Source: Bin80 sp965207565 (GTDB taxonomy: Bacteria; Bacteroidota; Rhodothermia; Rhodothermales; Bin80). Taken from it: a stretch of 64,000 nucleotides of DNA. The notes beneath the pieces are model-generated. The model saw only the letters and a program-made list of their open reading frames with translations, was not told the origin of the DNA and searched no databases. Where the stretch lies: assembly GCA_965207565.1 (NCBI GenBank), contig CBDBMQ010000033.1, forward strand, positions 124,001 through 188,000, given 5' to 3'. Shown piece after piece: positions 1 to 9,365 of the stretch. The position numbers and the translations under genes were made by a program. Every line of letters starts with the position of its first letter. Position 1 is the first letter of the stretch.

Positions 1-720
1 GTTCGCCTTGAGGGTTTTGTAGACCGCCGACCGGGACAGTTGTCTGGTGGTCAACAACAACGGGTGGCAATCGCAAGAGCACTCGTCTTTGAACCCAGCC
101 TGGTACTGATGGACGAGCCCCTGGGAGCACTTGATCGAAGCCTGCGTGATGAGATGCAGTATGAAATACGACGCATCCACCAGACGTTGGCGGTGACGGT
201 CGTCTATGTCACACATGATCAACAGGAGGCGATGGTGATGTCGGATCGGGTCGCCGTGCTTCGCGAGGGAGTCGTTGAGCAGATCGCCGTGCCAGAAGGG
301 CTGTATGAAGAGCCTCAATCCGCTTTTGTTGCTCGGTTCATTGGTGAGAGCAATCAACTCCAGGGACGCGTCCGTGCAATTTCGCAGCAGAACGATGTCT
401 GTGAAGTGGAAACGGGCGGTGCGGCTGTTTCTGCCCTGAAAGTAGCTCCATGTCAGGTGGGGGACAATGTGACCCTCTCCATTCGCCCTGAGCGGGTTAA
501 AATTAATCCAGAGGCGGGGCGCTACACGAATGAAGTGGATGCGACCGTAGAAGATTTGACGTTTCTGGGCGATCAACTGCGTATACGCCTGGCTGCGTGT
601 GGTCGGGAGGATTTTATTGCCACCATCCCCAATATCGTGGGACATGGTGGATTGGTTAAGGGTGACAGCGTTCGCATCGGATGGACGGTCATAGACTGTC
701 GTGCACTCAACCCCGAATAA
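1..720 (+). CDS. ABC transporter ATP-binding protein, PotA-like (5' truncated by window edge)
   Basis: This is the ATPase subunit of an importer that powers uptake through the two permeases encoded downstream. The frame is open from base 1, so the N-terminus with Walker A lies outside the window. Visible are the LSGGQQQR signature, Walker B (LVLMDEP) followed by the D-loop, and the switch histidine in YVTHDQQEA. The last ~130 residues resemble a TOBE domain, as in PotA/spermidine-type ATPases. It is first in a four-gene run on the same strand with short gaps or overlaps. The substrate cannot be read from sequence; polyamine, thiamine and iron ATPases look alike here. Confidence 0.9.
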   Translation, partial: VRLEGFVDRRPGQLSGGQQQRVAIARALVFEPSLVLMDEPLGALDRSLRDEMQYEIRRIHQTLAVTVVYVTHDQQEAMVMSDRVAVLREGVVEQIAVPEGLYEEPQSAFVARFIGESNQLQGRVRAISQQNDVCEVETGGAAVSALKVAPCQVGDNVTLSIRPERVKINPEAGRYTNEVDATVEDLTFLGDQLRIRLAACGREDFIATIPNIVGHGGLVKGDSVRIGWTVIDCRALNPE

Positions 721-743
721 ATTGGACTCAAAAGAAATTCGTC

Positions 744-1835
744 ATGAATGATCGCATTAACCCGGTTTTTTTCGCCGTTTTGTTTGCGCTGTTCGCTACT
801 GCGTGCGGAACAGACTCGTCACCCTCCATCACGGCCGTATCATGGGGAGGATCCTATGGACGCGCGGTCAATGAGGGGGTAAACATTCCCTTCACGGAAG
901 AGACCGGTATTAATATCAAGGCTGAAGATTATAACGGAGGCCTTGCTCAAATTCGCGCACAAGTGGAGATCGGCGAGATTCACTGGGATGTGGTGGACTT
1001 GGAAATGGCTGAAGCTGTGCGGGGGTGTGACGAGGGGCTTTTGGAGCCGATAGAGGTTACCTCATTGCCTCCCGGTCCTGACGGGACACCGGCTGCAGAG
1101 GATTTTTTGGAAGGAGTTATTACCGACTGTGGAGTAGGTAGCGTCTTTTTTTCGACCGTGTATGCTTATAACGAAGAAAACATTCCCGGCACCAAGCCCA
1201 GTACGGTTGCTGATTTTTTTGATTTGGAAGCATTCCCCGGCCGCCGGGGAATGAGGCGCGTTCCGCAAGTTAACATGGAGCTTGCATTGATGGCCGACGG
1301 GGTGGCACGGGATCAGGTGTACGCGACACTGAATACACCTGAGGGGATTGACCGGGCTTTCGCGAAACTCGAAACGATCAAGGACGAAGTGATCTGGTGG
1401 GAAGCGGGGGCCCAGCCGCCACAGATGCTGGCCGATGGGGAAGTGGTCATGTCCACCGCGTACAACGGCCGCATCTTTAACGCGCAGGTGTTGGAGGATC
1501 AGCCGTTTGTGATTGTATGGGATGGACAACTCCTCGCAGTGGGCCAATTCGTGGTCGTCGCAGGGACCCCGCGGCTTGAAGATGCTATGAAATACCTTGC
1601 CTTCGTGACCAGTGCTGAATCAATGGCTCAAATCGGCCGCCGAATTTCCTATTCGCCCGTCCGCAAATCAGGCATACCACTGGTGACTACCCATATAGAG
1701 AAGGGTGTGGATATGGAGCCACACATGCCGGGCAGCGATGCCAACGTGGTGCATGCCTTACGCTTTGATTGGGCATGGTGGGCTGACCATCAAGACGAAA
1801 TGAACGAGCGGTTTAGTGCATGGCTGGCCCGTTAA
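744..1835 (+). CDS. ABC transporter substrate-binding lipoprotein, PotD-like
   Basis: This is the extracytoplasmic binding protein of the importer. The N-terminus (MNDRINPVFFAVLFALFATAC) is a short lipoprotein signal with a plausible lipid-anchored Cys. The mature part is a periplasmic-binding fold of the spermidine/putrescine type, with ITAVSWGGSYGRAVNEG near the start and ligand-loop aromatics (VIWWEAGAQPPQML). I chose the ATG at 744 because it places the signal peptide at the N-terminus; the in-frame codons before it overlap the ATPase gene and are not signal-like. The stop lies inside the next gene, so the two are probably translationally coupled. The substrate is unknown; polyamine is the family default. 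Confidence 0.87.
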   Translation: MNDRINPVFFAVLFALFATACGTDSSPSITAVSWGGSYGRAVNEGVNIPFTEETGINIKAEDYNGGLAQIRAQVEIGEIHWDVVDLEMAEAVRGCDEGLLEPIEVTSLPPGPDGTPAAEDFLEGVITDCGVGSVFFSTVYAYNEENIPGTKPSTVADFFDLEAFPGRRGMRRVPQVNMELALMADGVARDQVYATLNTPEGIDRAFAKLETIKDEVIWWEAGAQPPQMLADGEVVMSTAYNGRIFNAQVLEDQPFVIVWDGQLLAVGQFVVVAGTPRLEDAMKYLAFVTSAESMAQIGRRISYSPVRKSGIPLVTTHIEKGVDMEPHMPGSDANVVHALRFDWAWWADHQDEMNERFSAWLAR

Positions 1836-3037
1836 GGTTTTCTGTTGATCCAAATCGCCGGGCACAGTTACGGGCACTTGGTCTCGTAGCCCCGCTTGTG
1901 ATCAATATCGGAGTAACCTTCCTTGCTCCTTTGGGGACAATGCTGACGCGGAGCGTTTACGATCCTGTGGTAGCCGATGTCTTACCTGAAACGCTAGAGC
2001 TACTTGATGATTGGGACGGAAGTACACTCCCGTCAGAGGCAGTATTTGCTGCTGCGGTAGAGGAAATCAAGCGTGCGGAAGCGGAGCGAACCCTTGGTCA
2101 GGTAGCCGGCAGGGTCAACCGGGTGCAAAGTGGGCTACGGAGCGTCTTCACCCGGACCGCCCGGGAGTTACGCAGTACGGAGCAGGGACCCTGGCGCGAG
2201 TCCATGACGGCAATTGATTCAGTCTGGGCCGATCCAGAGACCTGGTATACAATCCAAATTACGGGCGAGCGATTCACCATGCGCCACTACGAGAACGCCC
2301 TGGACTTGCAGCGTCTGCCCGATGGCTCCCTAGCCCCGCAACCCGTGGAGCGGCGCATCTATCTAAAGTTGTTCTGGCGGACGCTGCTGGTGAGTAGCAT
2401 GATTACACTGCTCTGTCTGATTCTTGGGTATCCGATTGCGCATCTGATCGCCCGTTCGCCGACAGGTCGGGCGAATTGGCTGCTGATTTTGGTGCTGGTC
2501 CCATTCTGGACATCGCTTTTGGTGCGCACAACGTCATGGATCGTCTTATTACAGACACAGGGGGTCTTGAATGATCTTATGGTCGCAGTGGGGTTGATCA
2601 GCGAGGAGGGGAGAGTGGCGATGGTTTACAACATGACCGGAACGATTGTGGCCATGACACATGTGCTACTGCCATTCATGGTTTTGCCGCTGTATTCGGT
2701 CATGCGTGGGATTCCCCCGACCTACATGCATGCCGCGGCCTCGCTAGGCGCCACTCCCTTGCAGGCTTTTCTACGGGTCTACTGGCCACAGTCGCTCCCT
2801 GGAGTGGGAGCTGGAGGACTTCTGGTCTTCATCCTAGCTATCGGCTTTTACATTACCCCTGCACTGGTCGGAGGCAGCGACGGGCAGCTCATCTCCAACA
2901 TGATCGCCTATCATATGCAGACCTCACTGAACTGGGGCCTTGCTGCTGCATTGGGGGGAGTGCTATTGGTGGGTGTCATGATCCTGTATGTCCTGTACGA
3001 GCGGTTGGTAGGGGTTGAAAGAATGGGGTTGGGATAA
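1820..3037 (+). CDS. ABC transporter permease, PotB-like, with long periplasmic insertion
   Basis: This is an inner-membrane permease of the MetI-like fold (405 aa). One membrane segment lies at about residues 18-42, then a hydrophilic stretch of about 140 residues, then five or more membrane segments. The EAA loop that contacts the ATPase is MHAAASLGATPLQAFLRVYW. The long insertion between the first and second helices is more than usual PotB carries, though a subfamily of proteobacterial-type permeases has one. The start overlaps the binding-protein gene by 16 nt, and the stop shares one base with the next ATG, so the whole run looks like a coupled operon. Confidence 0.88.
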   Translation: MAGPLRFSVDPNRRAQLRALGLVAPLVINIGVTFLAPLGTMLTRSVYDPVVADVLPETLELLDDWDGSTLPSEAVFAAAVEEIKRAEAERTLGQVAGRVNRVQSGLRSVFTRTARELRSTEQGPWRESMTAIDSVWADPETWYTIQITGERFTMRHYENALDLQRLPDGSLAPQPVERRIYLKLFWRTLLVSSMITLLCLILGYPIAHLIARSPTGRANWLLILVLVPFWTSLLVRTTSWIVLLQTQGVLNDLMVAVGLISEEGRVAMVYNMTGTIVAMTHVLLPFMVLPLYSVMRGIPPTYMHAAASLGATPLQAFLRVYWPQSLPGVGAGGLLVFILAIGFYITPALVGGSDGQLISNMIAYHMQTSLNWGLAAALGGVLLVGVMILYVLYERLVGVERMGLG

Positions 3038-3855
3038 TGATGGGCACCACACGACCGGGGCTGGGACGAATCGCCTATTTAGGTTTTTGCACGCTTGTGT
3101 TCGTGTTTTTGGTTGCTCCGATCATCGTGGTCGTCCCGCTCAGCTTCAATGCCGAGCCATACTTTACCTTTTCCGAGGCGATGTTGAGGTTGGACCCGGA
3201 TGCGTGGTCATTCCGATGGTATCGCGAGATCGCCCAGAATGAGGTATGGAGGAACAGTCTGGTAAACAGTATCATCATCGGAACCAGTGCGACGCTGCTG
3301 GCGACCGTACTTGGCACGCTGGCGGCACTCGGACTTGCAAACCCGAACATGCCTGCGCGACGCGCGATCATGGGAGTAATTATTTCGCCAATGGTGATTC
3401 CCGTGATCATTGCAGCTGCCGGCATGTTTTTCTTCTATTCGGGTCTTGGACTCGGGCAGACCTATCTCGGTATTATTCTGGCTCACACCACATTGGGGGT
3501 TCCATTTGTTGTTGTCACGGTGACGGCGACCTTGGCCGCTTACGATCCTACCCTCAACAATGCAGCAGCAAGTCTGGGAGCGGGTCCATGGACTGCGTTC
3601 CGGCGTGTGCAATTTCCACTAATCGCCCCTGGGGTGATGTCCGGTGCCCTCTTTGCCTTTGCGATATCGTTTGACGAAGTGATCGTGGTACTGTTTATGG
3701 CAGGTACCGAACAGCGTACGATCCCGCGTCAGATGTGGGCGGGAATCAGAGAGCAGATCAGTCCAGCGATTTTAGCCGTTGCAACGTTTCTGATCGTATT
3801 CGCGGTCCTCCTGCTTTTGACGGTAAACTGGCTGAGGCGCCGGGCAGAAGCATAG
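3037..3855 (+). CDS. ABC transporter permease, PotC-like
   Basis: This is the second permease of the importer (272 aa) and forms the channel with the preceding subunit. About six hydrophobic helices are visible. The EAA motif is NNAAASLGAGPWTAFRRVQF. Its ATG overlaps the previous stop by one nucleotide. It closes the operon; the following genes are on the opposite strand, converging at about 3856-3923. PotC-type length and motif spacing are normal. Confidence 0.89.
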   Translation: MMGTTRPGLGRIAYLGFCTLVFVFLVAPIIVVVPLSFNAEPYFTFSEAMLRLDPDAWSFRWYREIAQNEVWRNSLVNSIIIGTSATLLATVLGTLAALGLANPNMPARRAIMGVIISPMVIPVIIAAAGMFFFYSGLGLGQTYLGIILAHTTLGVPFVVVTVTATLAAYDPTLNNAAASLGAGPWTAFRRVQFPLIAPGVMSGALFAFAISFDEVIVVLFMAGTEQRTIPRQMWAGIREQISPAILAVATFLIVFAVLLLLTVNWLRRRAEA

Positions 3856-3923
3856 AATAGAGGCACGAAGGGTTCCCCCGACCGTATTTGGACTACGCCA
3901 GCTTGATGGGAGCGAGGGCAGGG

Positions 3924-4586
3924 TCAAACCTTTTGAAGTAGGGTCACTCCATCCCCAATGGGTATCAGGGTCAGATGCACCCGGGAATCCTGATGGAGTT
4001 TTTTGTTTAGAGCTTGAATGGATTGTGTGGCTGCGCTCTCTGTTGCGGGATTGGCAGCATCTCCTCCACGCAGGACATTATCAATCATGATCAGTCCACC
4101 AGGTCGAATCAGAGCTAGGGATCTCTCGAAATACACATCATAACTTTCTTTATCCGCATCAATGAAGGCGGCATCAAACGTATTTGCTTTCCCGCTTGCA
4201 AGAAGGTTCTTCAGGGTCTGTGATGCAGGAGCTATATGCAGCGTAATTCGATCAGCAACCCCGGCCTCAGACCAGTATCTGCGTGCCACCCTGGTGTAGT
4301 CTTCACTGATATCACAAGCAACGATGTGTCCATCCGAGGGGAGTGCCAGCATCATTGCCAGGGTGGAGTATCCAGTGAAGGTGCCAATTTCCAGGACGGA
4401 TCGTGCCTGGATTAGGCGTAACAGGGTCGCCATAAACTGCCCCTGGTCGGGAGAAATCTGCATCTTGGCCTCTGGATGCTGTGCTGTTTCTTCCCGCAGC
4501 GCTGCCAAAAGAGGATGCTCGCGCAGTGATACATCCAGGATATATTCGCGTAGTTCATCGGTGAGTGCGAGTGTAGATCGGGACAT
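3924..4586 (-). CDS. O-methyltransferase (class I SAM, catechol/caffeoyl-CoA type)
   Basis: This is a 220-aa SAM-dependent O-methyltransferase of the metal-dependent type 3 family. It carries SAM motif I (VLEIGTFTGYSTLAM), the metal-binding acidic motif FIDADKESYDVYFE and a second metal-site region MIDNVLRGG. Bacterial members methylate small catechol-like molecules; the substrate here cannot be predicted. It is the last gene of a minus-strand run (ruvA, asparaginase, trmB, this gene), separated from trmB by about 30 bp. Confidence 0.87.
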   Translation of the reverse strand: MSRSTLALTDELREYILDVSLREHPLLAALREETAQHPEAKMQISPDQGQFMATLLRLIQARSVLEIGTFTGYSTLAMMLALPSDGHIVACDISEDYTRVARRYWSEAGVADRITLHIAPASQTLKNLLASGKANTFDAAFIDADKESYDVYFERSLALIRPGGLIMIDNVLRGGDAANPATESAATQSIQALNKKLHQDSRVHLTLIPIGDGVTLLQKV

Positions 4587-4616
4587 GAGAGTTGACCTCA
4601 GAATAGATGGACTCCG

Positions 4617-5576
4617 TTAATAGTAGGTGCCGCTGAGCATTAGGTTTTGCCGTATCAGCCAGCGGCTGACAGCTTTCACCGCCTCACTGGTTCCATGTGT
4701 TGCGATTGGGTTACCAAAAGTTGTCACACTCAAGAGTAGATCGGCATCCGCATTCTCTGCGGGGCGAAGTTGGATAAACAGCTCCTGCACCAATTCCGGC
4801 TCGTGTGAGCGTGCAACAAAAACTAGCCCTTTCTGGCCAATCATTTGCAACACATCCAGGATGACAACATGGCCCTTGGGGAAATGGTGAATCACCTTTT
4901 CAAATTCAGTGATTTCTGGAATTGATCCATTCAGGAGTGCGTGATGCATGCCGGTTTCTTTGCGAATTTCAGGAGGAATTTCCGGTGTGTGCCGAACCTG
5001 TTTCTGTATGTGTGCATGGTAAAAGCTGCGGCCAGCTTTGCGCCATTTGGATGCATACTTTGTCTGAAGAGCTGCAGGGGGTGGTGGAGGTTCGGTTACC
5101 TTGTAGTAGCCTGATTTAAGGGCTATTGAGATGGTTTGTTCGAAGTAGGGCGCATCATCTGTAGTAAGGAGCAATGAGCCGTCCGCGGTGAGACGGGCAG
5201 CAAGCAGTTCGAAAAACGAATGCTGAAACAGTCGTTTCCCGGCATGTCGTTTCTTTCGCCAGGGGTCGGGGAAATTCACATAGACACGAGAAACGCTCTC
5301 GTTGGATAGAACATTGCGCAAAAGAAACAAACCACTCCCATGATGCAGCCGGACGTTGGACACATTCGCGCTACGCAGGCGCTTGAATGCACGTGCAACG
5401 GACCCGCGTGCGACATCTGCTCCGAGACAGTTCCATTCTGGGTGCGTTTTGGCAACCCACTCCAGAAAGCTGCCATCGCCGAATCCAATTTCCAACACGA
5501 CCGGGGCACTTCGGTGGAATATTTCCACATTCGTTGCCGGCAAGGGCAGCCTCGGCAGATCCAAAAAGAGAGGCAT
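4617..5576 (-). CDS. trmB: tRNA (guanine-N7-)-methyltransferase with C-terminal extension
   Basis: TrmB makes m7G46 in tRNA using SAM. The catalytic half (residues about 1-200) shows the SAM motif EIGFGDGSFLEW, the family hallmark VNFPDPWRKKRHAGKRL and the acidic TDD motif. At 319 aa it is about 100 residues longer than common TrmB proteins; the extra C-terminal part (about 200-319) holds an HHALLNGSIPEITEF stretch and a mixed alpha/beta segment. Aquificae TrmB is also C-terminally extended. It sits 10 bp downstream of the asparaginase gene and 30 bp upstream of the O-methyltransferase, probably in one transcript. Confidence 0.9.
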   Translation of the reverse strand: MPLFLDLPRLPLPATNVEIFHRSAPVVLEIGFGDGSFLEWVAKTHPEWNCLGADVARGSVARAFKRLRSANVSNVRLHHGSGLFLLRNVLSNESVSRVYVNFPDPWRKKRHAGKRLFQHSFFELLAARLTADGSLLLTTDDAPYFEQTISIALKSGYYKVTEPPPPPAALQTKYASKWRKAGRSFYHAHIQKQVRHTPEIPPEIRKETGMHHALLNGSIPEITEFEKVIHHFPKGHVVILDVLQMIGQKGLVFVARSHEPELVQELFIQLRPAENADADLLLSVTTFGNPIATHGTSEAVKAVSRWLIRQNLMLSGTYY

Positions 5577-5586
5577 GGCTCAAGCC

Positions 5587-6624
5587 TTAGGCATAGAGGT
5601 ATGCCATCTCAATATGTCTGGCTCCATTATTATCGGCAACGGCCATTTGCGCGGCTCCCCGGATGCGAGCACCGGCAACTTCACCGGCTTTGTTGAGTGC
5701 GTAGAACGACACATTAAAAGCGGGTTCTCCTGTCTGATTTTGCAGTCGAGCCAGATGTGTATTTTGTGCGATGCGCTCGCATGCATACAAACATGCATCT
5801 TCTGGGCTGTCCCCCATGCGCATGCGTTCTACGATCAGAAAGCTGCAGCAATTCTCAAGGTTGGCTTCCCCGCGTCCAGTTGACCCGGCCGCTCCAACCT
5901 CGTTGTCACAGTAAAGACCAGCTCCGATGATAGGAGAGTCCCCTACACGACCAGGAATTTTGAAAGCCAAACCACTTGTTGTTGTGACACTGCTGATATT
6001 TCCCTGCAGATCCATTGCTGAGCAATGGATGGTTCCCCAGTGCTCATAGCTGCGTTGCATGGTTTCTCCCAGATCTACGTCGTCCGGCCCATGGGGAGGC
6101 AAATAGTCATCCCGATTGGAGAGGGTCTCACGCCAGCGAACCCAAATTTCACGGGCTTCCTGTGTGAGCAGGTTCTCAATCGAGAAGCCATGCATTCGGC
6201 CAAAGTCTTGTGCTCCCTTTGCGACCAGTAGCACATGATCGGTACGTTCAAGCACAAGTTTTGCGACCTTGGATGGATATTTAATCCCTTGGAGGGAAGC
6301 CACCGCTCCCGCTCTGCCCGTCGGGCCATGCATGACCGCAGAGTCTAATTCAACGACGCCATTTGCATTTGGAAGACCACCATATCCTACGGTTCTGTCA
6401 TTCGGGTCTTCCTCCACCAAGTTGACGCCTGCGATCACTGCATCCAGTGCATCGGCTCCCGCATTTATCTCTTCAACCGCACGAGCCACTGCACCGAGGC
6501 CGTTACGACTGGCAATTGCAACAGGACCGGTGGCGGAGTGTATTTTTGGTCGAAGGACAGTTGCCGCGCTGGCGGCGGCGCTGTTTCGGATGAAATCTCG
6601 TCGGGTCATAGAGGGTTTTTTCAT
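5587..6624 (-). CDS. N4-(beta-N-acetylglucosaminyl)-L-asparaginase (Ntn hydrolase), Tat-exported
   Basis: Glycosylasparaginase removes the glycan-linked Asn side chain; it matures by cutting itself before a nucleophilic Thr. That Thr is probably residue 198 in HWGTIHCSAMD. The GGLPNANGVVELDSAVM segment and the RVGDSPIIGAGLYCDNEVGA substrate region fit the family. The N-terminus has a twin-arginine signal, MTRRDFIRNSAAASAAT, so the enzyme is likely exported folded. I chose ATG 6624: the longer frame opens with TTG at 6648 and adds only eight non-signal residues. The gene lies between ruvA and trmB on the same strand. Confidence 0.88.
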   Translation of the reverse strand: MKKPSMTRRDFIRNSAAASAATVLRPKIHSATGPVAIASRNGLGAVARAVEEINAGADALDAVIAGVNLVEEDPNDRTVGYGGLPNANGVVELDSAVMHGPTGRAGAVASLQGIKYPSKVAKLVLERTDHVLLVAKGAQDFGRMHGFSIENLLTQEAREIWVRWRETLSNRDDYLPPHGPDDVDLGETMQRSYEHWGTIHCSAMDLQGNISSVTTTSGLAFKIPGRVGDSPIIGAGLYCDNEVGAAGSTGRGEANLENCCSFLIVERMRMGDSPEDACLYACERIAQNTHLARLQNQTGEPAFNVSFYALNKAGEVAGARIRGAAQMAVADNNGARHIEMAYLYA

Positions 6625-6665
6625 CGGAAGTGATAAAGGATGGTTCAAATCACAAATTAAGGCAG

Positions 6666-7247
6666 CTATTGGCCAAGAGCTAGTTGCAAAAACTCTTCAG
6701 CTGTATTGACTTCAGGGTGAGATCGCATGACTTTACGTAGCAGTTGTTCGGCCTTTGCACGGGAAACTCCAAGAGTTTCTAGGGCGGCGAGTGCATCTGC
6801 CCGGGCATTGGTTGCCCCGGAGACATCTACCTGTGCAAGATCCAGTTCACGGATGCGGTCAAATAGGTCCACTACCAGACGCTCAGCAGTTTTGCGACCG
6901 ACCCCGTTGATGCGTTGCAGCATGGCCGGCTGTCTCAGGGTAATGTATTTTACCAGTTCCTCGGGAGTCAGAGTTGAAAGAGCTGCAATGGCGATCCTTG
7001 GACCGATTCCAGAGACACCAATAAGCAATTCAAAGATTGCCCGTTCACCGGAAGAAACGAACCCAAATAACTGCTCCCGGTCTTCCCGGGTATAATGATG
7101 TGTAAGCAGACGTACCTTTTTACCGGTACCAGGCAGTTTGTCAGAGGTAGACATCGGAATGAAAATGCGGTATCCAATTCCCTGCACATCAATGACTGCA
7201 TGGGTTGGCCCTTTACTGCTCAGGATCCCTTCAATGTGTTCGATCAT
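6666..7247 (-). CDS. ruvA: Holliday junction branch migration protein RuvA
   Basis: RuvA is the DNA-binding subunit of the RuvAB branch-migration motor. The 193-aa protein has the N-terminal OB fold (MIEHIEGILSSKGPTHAVID), two helix-hairpin-helix motifs (LLIGVSGIGPRIAIAALS and LQRINGVGRKTAERLVVDL) and a C-terminal domain III (LGVSRAKAEQLLRKV) that contacts RuvB. Length is normal. The start lies 53 bp from the murJ start on the opposite strand, so the two are divergent. The first 95 bp are repeated at 10620-10714. Confidence 0.95.
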   Translation of the reverse strand: MIEHIEGILSSKGPTHAVIDVQGIGYRIFIPMSTSDKLPGTGKKVRLLTHHYTREDREQLFGFVSSGERAIFELLIGVSGIGPRIAIAALSTLTPEELVKYITLRQPAMLQRINGVGRKTAERLVVDLFDRIRELDLAQVDVSGATNARADALAALETLGVSRAKAEQLLRKVMRSHPEVNTAEEFLQLALGQ

Positions 7248-8219
7248 GGATTTGGCGGAATATGGGCAAGATACGACTGGTTCACAAACACAGGGGCAAG
7301 ATGACGGATGAGGTGAAAACTCCAGCGGGAAACCGTGCGTCTATTGTGGCATTGGGGATTCTTTCGAGCCGTGTATTGGGTCTGATTCGATGGAGTCTCA
7401 TGGCCCGCTACTTTGGTAGTGGAGCACATGCGGATGTGTTGAGAGCAGCATTCCAAGCACCGAACGCTCTACAGAACCTGCTTGGCGAAGGTACGATGTC
7501 GGCGGCGTTTATCCCTGTATACAGCAAGATGATTGAGGAAGGAAAGCCGGAGGCTGCGGGGCGATTCGCTGGCAGTATTCTGGGGTTACTGACCGCAGTG
7601 GTCTGCGCGGGTGTACTTTTGGGAGTTTGGCTGGCCCACCCCATCTGTTCCATACTCATGCGAGGGTTTGTTGGAGATGCCGCAGAGGTAGCCGCCGGAT
7701 TGCGGGAGGTGGACCGGCTTCTTCTGGCGGTTGACATGGTCCGGCTTGCGTTTCCAATGGCAGGCATCCTGGTCCTGTCCTCCTGGGCGCTGGGAGTCCT
7801 GAATAGTCACCGGCGATTTCTCATGCCCTACTTTGCGCCGATATTATGGAATGTGACCATTATCGGTGCGCTTCTGGGCGTTGGAAGCCAGATTGGGTTT
7901 ACTCCGGGAGAGAGTGGAGACTCTATATTGCCGGAGACCCTCACCCGACTCCTGACTGCGGTTTTTATTGGTGGAGTGATTGGCGGCTTGATGCAGTTTC
8001 TGGTTCAGTTGCCGTCGGTTGCACTGGTGATGAAAGGGTTCCGCCTGAGTTTTTCTACACATGTGGACGGCGTGCGTCAAGCATTAGCCGCCGTGGGGCC
8101 TGCATTGGCGGGTCGAGGGGTTGCTCAGCTCTCGGCATATGTGGATATCCTGCTCGCAACGCTTCTGGTTGAGGGGGCTGTAGCGAGTATCGGGTATGCA
8201 CAGGTCCTCTATATCCTTC
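7153..8219. repeat. Long direct repeat, copy 1 (ruvA 5' end plus murJ first 306 codons)
   Basis: This 1067-bp block reappears at 10620-11686 in the same orientation, at an offset of 3467 bp. I found about six mismatches by eye. This copy contains intact parts of both parent genes, so it is the original locus. Identity stops sharply after base 8219, where copy 2 switches to unrelated sequence. Confidence 0.95.
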
Positions 8220-8962
8220 CGATTTCACTTTTTGGTCTATCGGTTGCGGCGGCCGAGTTACCGGAACTCACGCGAATTGGGACGAGCAGCCTTCCCCGTA
8301 TGGCGGAGCGGATTCGTGCAGGACTCCGGCAGGGTCTGTTTCTGGCCGTTCCCACAGCTCTGGGGTACATGGCATTGGGCTATGTAATCATTGGAGCGAT
8401 TTATCGCGGAGGCTTGTTTGGAATTGATGATAATTGGCTCACCTATTTGATTCTGGCCACATACAGTCTTGGGCTTTTGGCTACAATCAGCAGCCGCTTG
8501 TTACAGAACGGATTCTGGGCTCTCGGTGATACACGTACACCGGCACGCATGGCGCTGGTCCGCGCCATCATTGCACTGGTGGTTGCAATCCCTGCAATGT
8601 TTGCACTTGATCAGCTACCGGTGTCGCAGGTTACAGGGGTCGGCTCATCAACGCTGTACTTTGGTGCGGTTGGGCTGGCAGCGGGTAGTGCTGTCGCAGC
8701 GTGGGTTGAATGGTTATTCCTTGGGCGGGCGTTGAAGCGCCGATTAGGGGCGGCATTTATTCCTTGGCGAGCGATAGGGGAAATGATACTGATTGTGATG
8801 ATTGCACTCATTCCCTCCTTTGCTTTTTGGTATTTCACTCAAAATTGGAGTCCAATATGGAGTGGAATCACCGTCACAGCCCTTTTTGCCGTGATCTATC
8901 TGATCCTTGCAAGTCGAAGAGGTCGTCCAGAGCTAAAAGCCTGGCTTGGTCGACTGAGGTAA
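7301..8962 (+). CDS. murJ: Lipid II flippase MurJ
   Basis: MurJ is the MOP-superfamily inner-membrane flippase that moves the peptidoglycan precursor lipid II outward. About 14 hydrophobic helices are visible over 553 aa. The N-terminus shows family hallmarks: SRVLGLIRWSLMARYFGSG, then FQAPNALQNLLGEGTMSAAFIP in two adjoining pieces. I chose ATG 7301 (MTDEVKTPAGNRA); an upstream ATG at 7262 is possible but adds a basic, unconserved stretch. It is divergent from ruvA. Its 5' portion is duplicated downstream. Confidence 0.93.
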   Translation: MTDEVKTPAGNRASIVALGILSSRVLGLIRWSLMARYFGSGAHADVLRAAFQAPNALQNLLGEGTMSAAFIPVYSKMIEEGKPEAAGRFAGSILGLLTAVVCAGVLLGVWLAHPICSILMRGFVGDAAEVAAGLREVDRLLLAVDMVRLAFPMAGILVLSSWALGVLNSHRRFLMPYFAPILWNVTIIGALLGVGSQIGFTPGESGDSILPETLTRLLTAVFIGGVIGGLMQFLVQLPSVALVMKGFRLSFSTHVDGVRQALAAVGPALAGRGVAQLSAYVDILLATLLVEGAVASIGYAQVLYILPISLFGLSVAAAELPELTRIGTSSLPRMAERIRAGLRQGLFLAVPTALGYMALGYVIIGAIYRGGLFGIDDNWLTYLILATYSLGLLATISSRLLQNGFWALGDTRTPARMALVRAIIALVVAIPAMFALDQLPVSQVTGVGSSTLYFGAVGLAAGSAVAAWVEWLFLGRALKRRLGAAFIPWRAIGEMILIVMIALIPSFAFWYFTQNWSPIWSGITVTALFAVIYLILASRRGRPELKAWLGRLR

Positions 8963-9365
8963 TGGGTTCGTTGAAGGGTAGTACGATCTATGGTCTCACT
9001 GGCCCCCTGTTTCCCATACCTAAACGAAAAATGGCCCTTCATCTTTTTGTCCTTTGGAGGCAGTTTCTGTACAGGGCAAGGGGTCAATTCCGTAAAACCT
9101 GGATATTGGAATCTCACTGGGTGAGCAATTTGATCTGAATACACATTTTAGACATAAAAAAGCCGAATGCAGGCTTCCAGGCGGGATTCAATGCCGAAAA
9201 TAGACGAAAAATCAGTAAATTCTAAGACCAAATGGCGAACTTGGGTGAAGGACGGGCTTCCTGCTTCTCAGGCCGCTACCAGCAATAACTGGTCACCCAA
9301 AAACTGATCATCTTGCGCAAGTGCTCAATATAAAGATGAAGAAGTGATCTTTATTCTGATAGGTA
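8963..9365. other. Intergenic stretch, possibly containing a small transposase remnant
   Basis: There is no solid gene here. A 38-codon plus-strand frame at 9191-9307 reads KTKWRTWVKDGLPASQAAT, which faintly resembles the N-terminus of the small accessory proteins of IS66-type elements. The match is short and could be chance. No terminator with a clear U-tract was seen after murJ. Confidence 0.3.

Noticed and set aside
1062..1547. Minus-strand 161-codon frame inside the ABC binding-protein gene
   Set aside because: It lies wholly opposite a well-supported gene and shows no domain; it is an antisense shadow.
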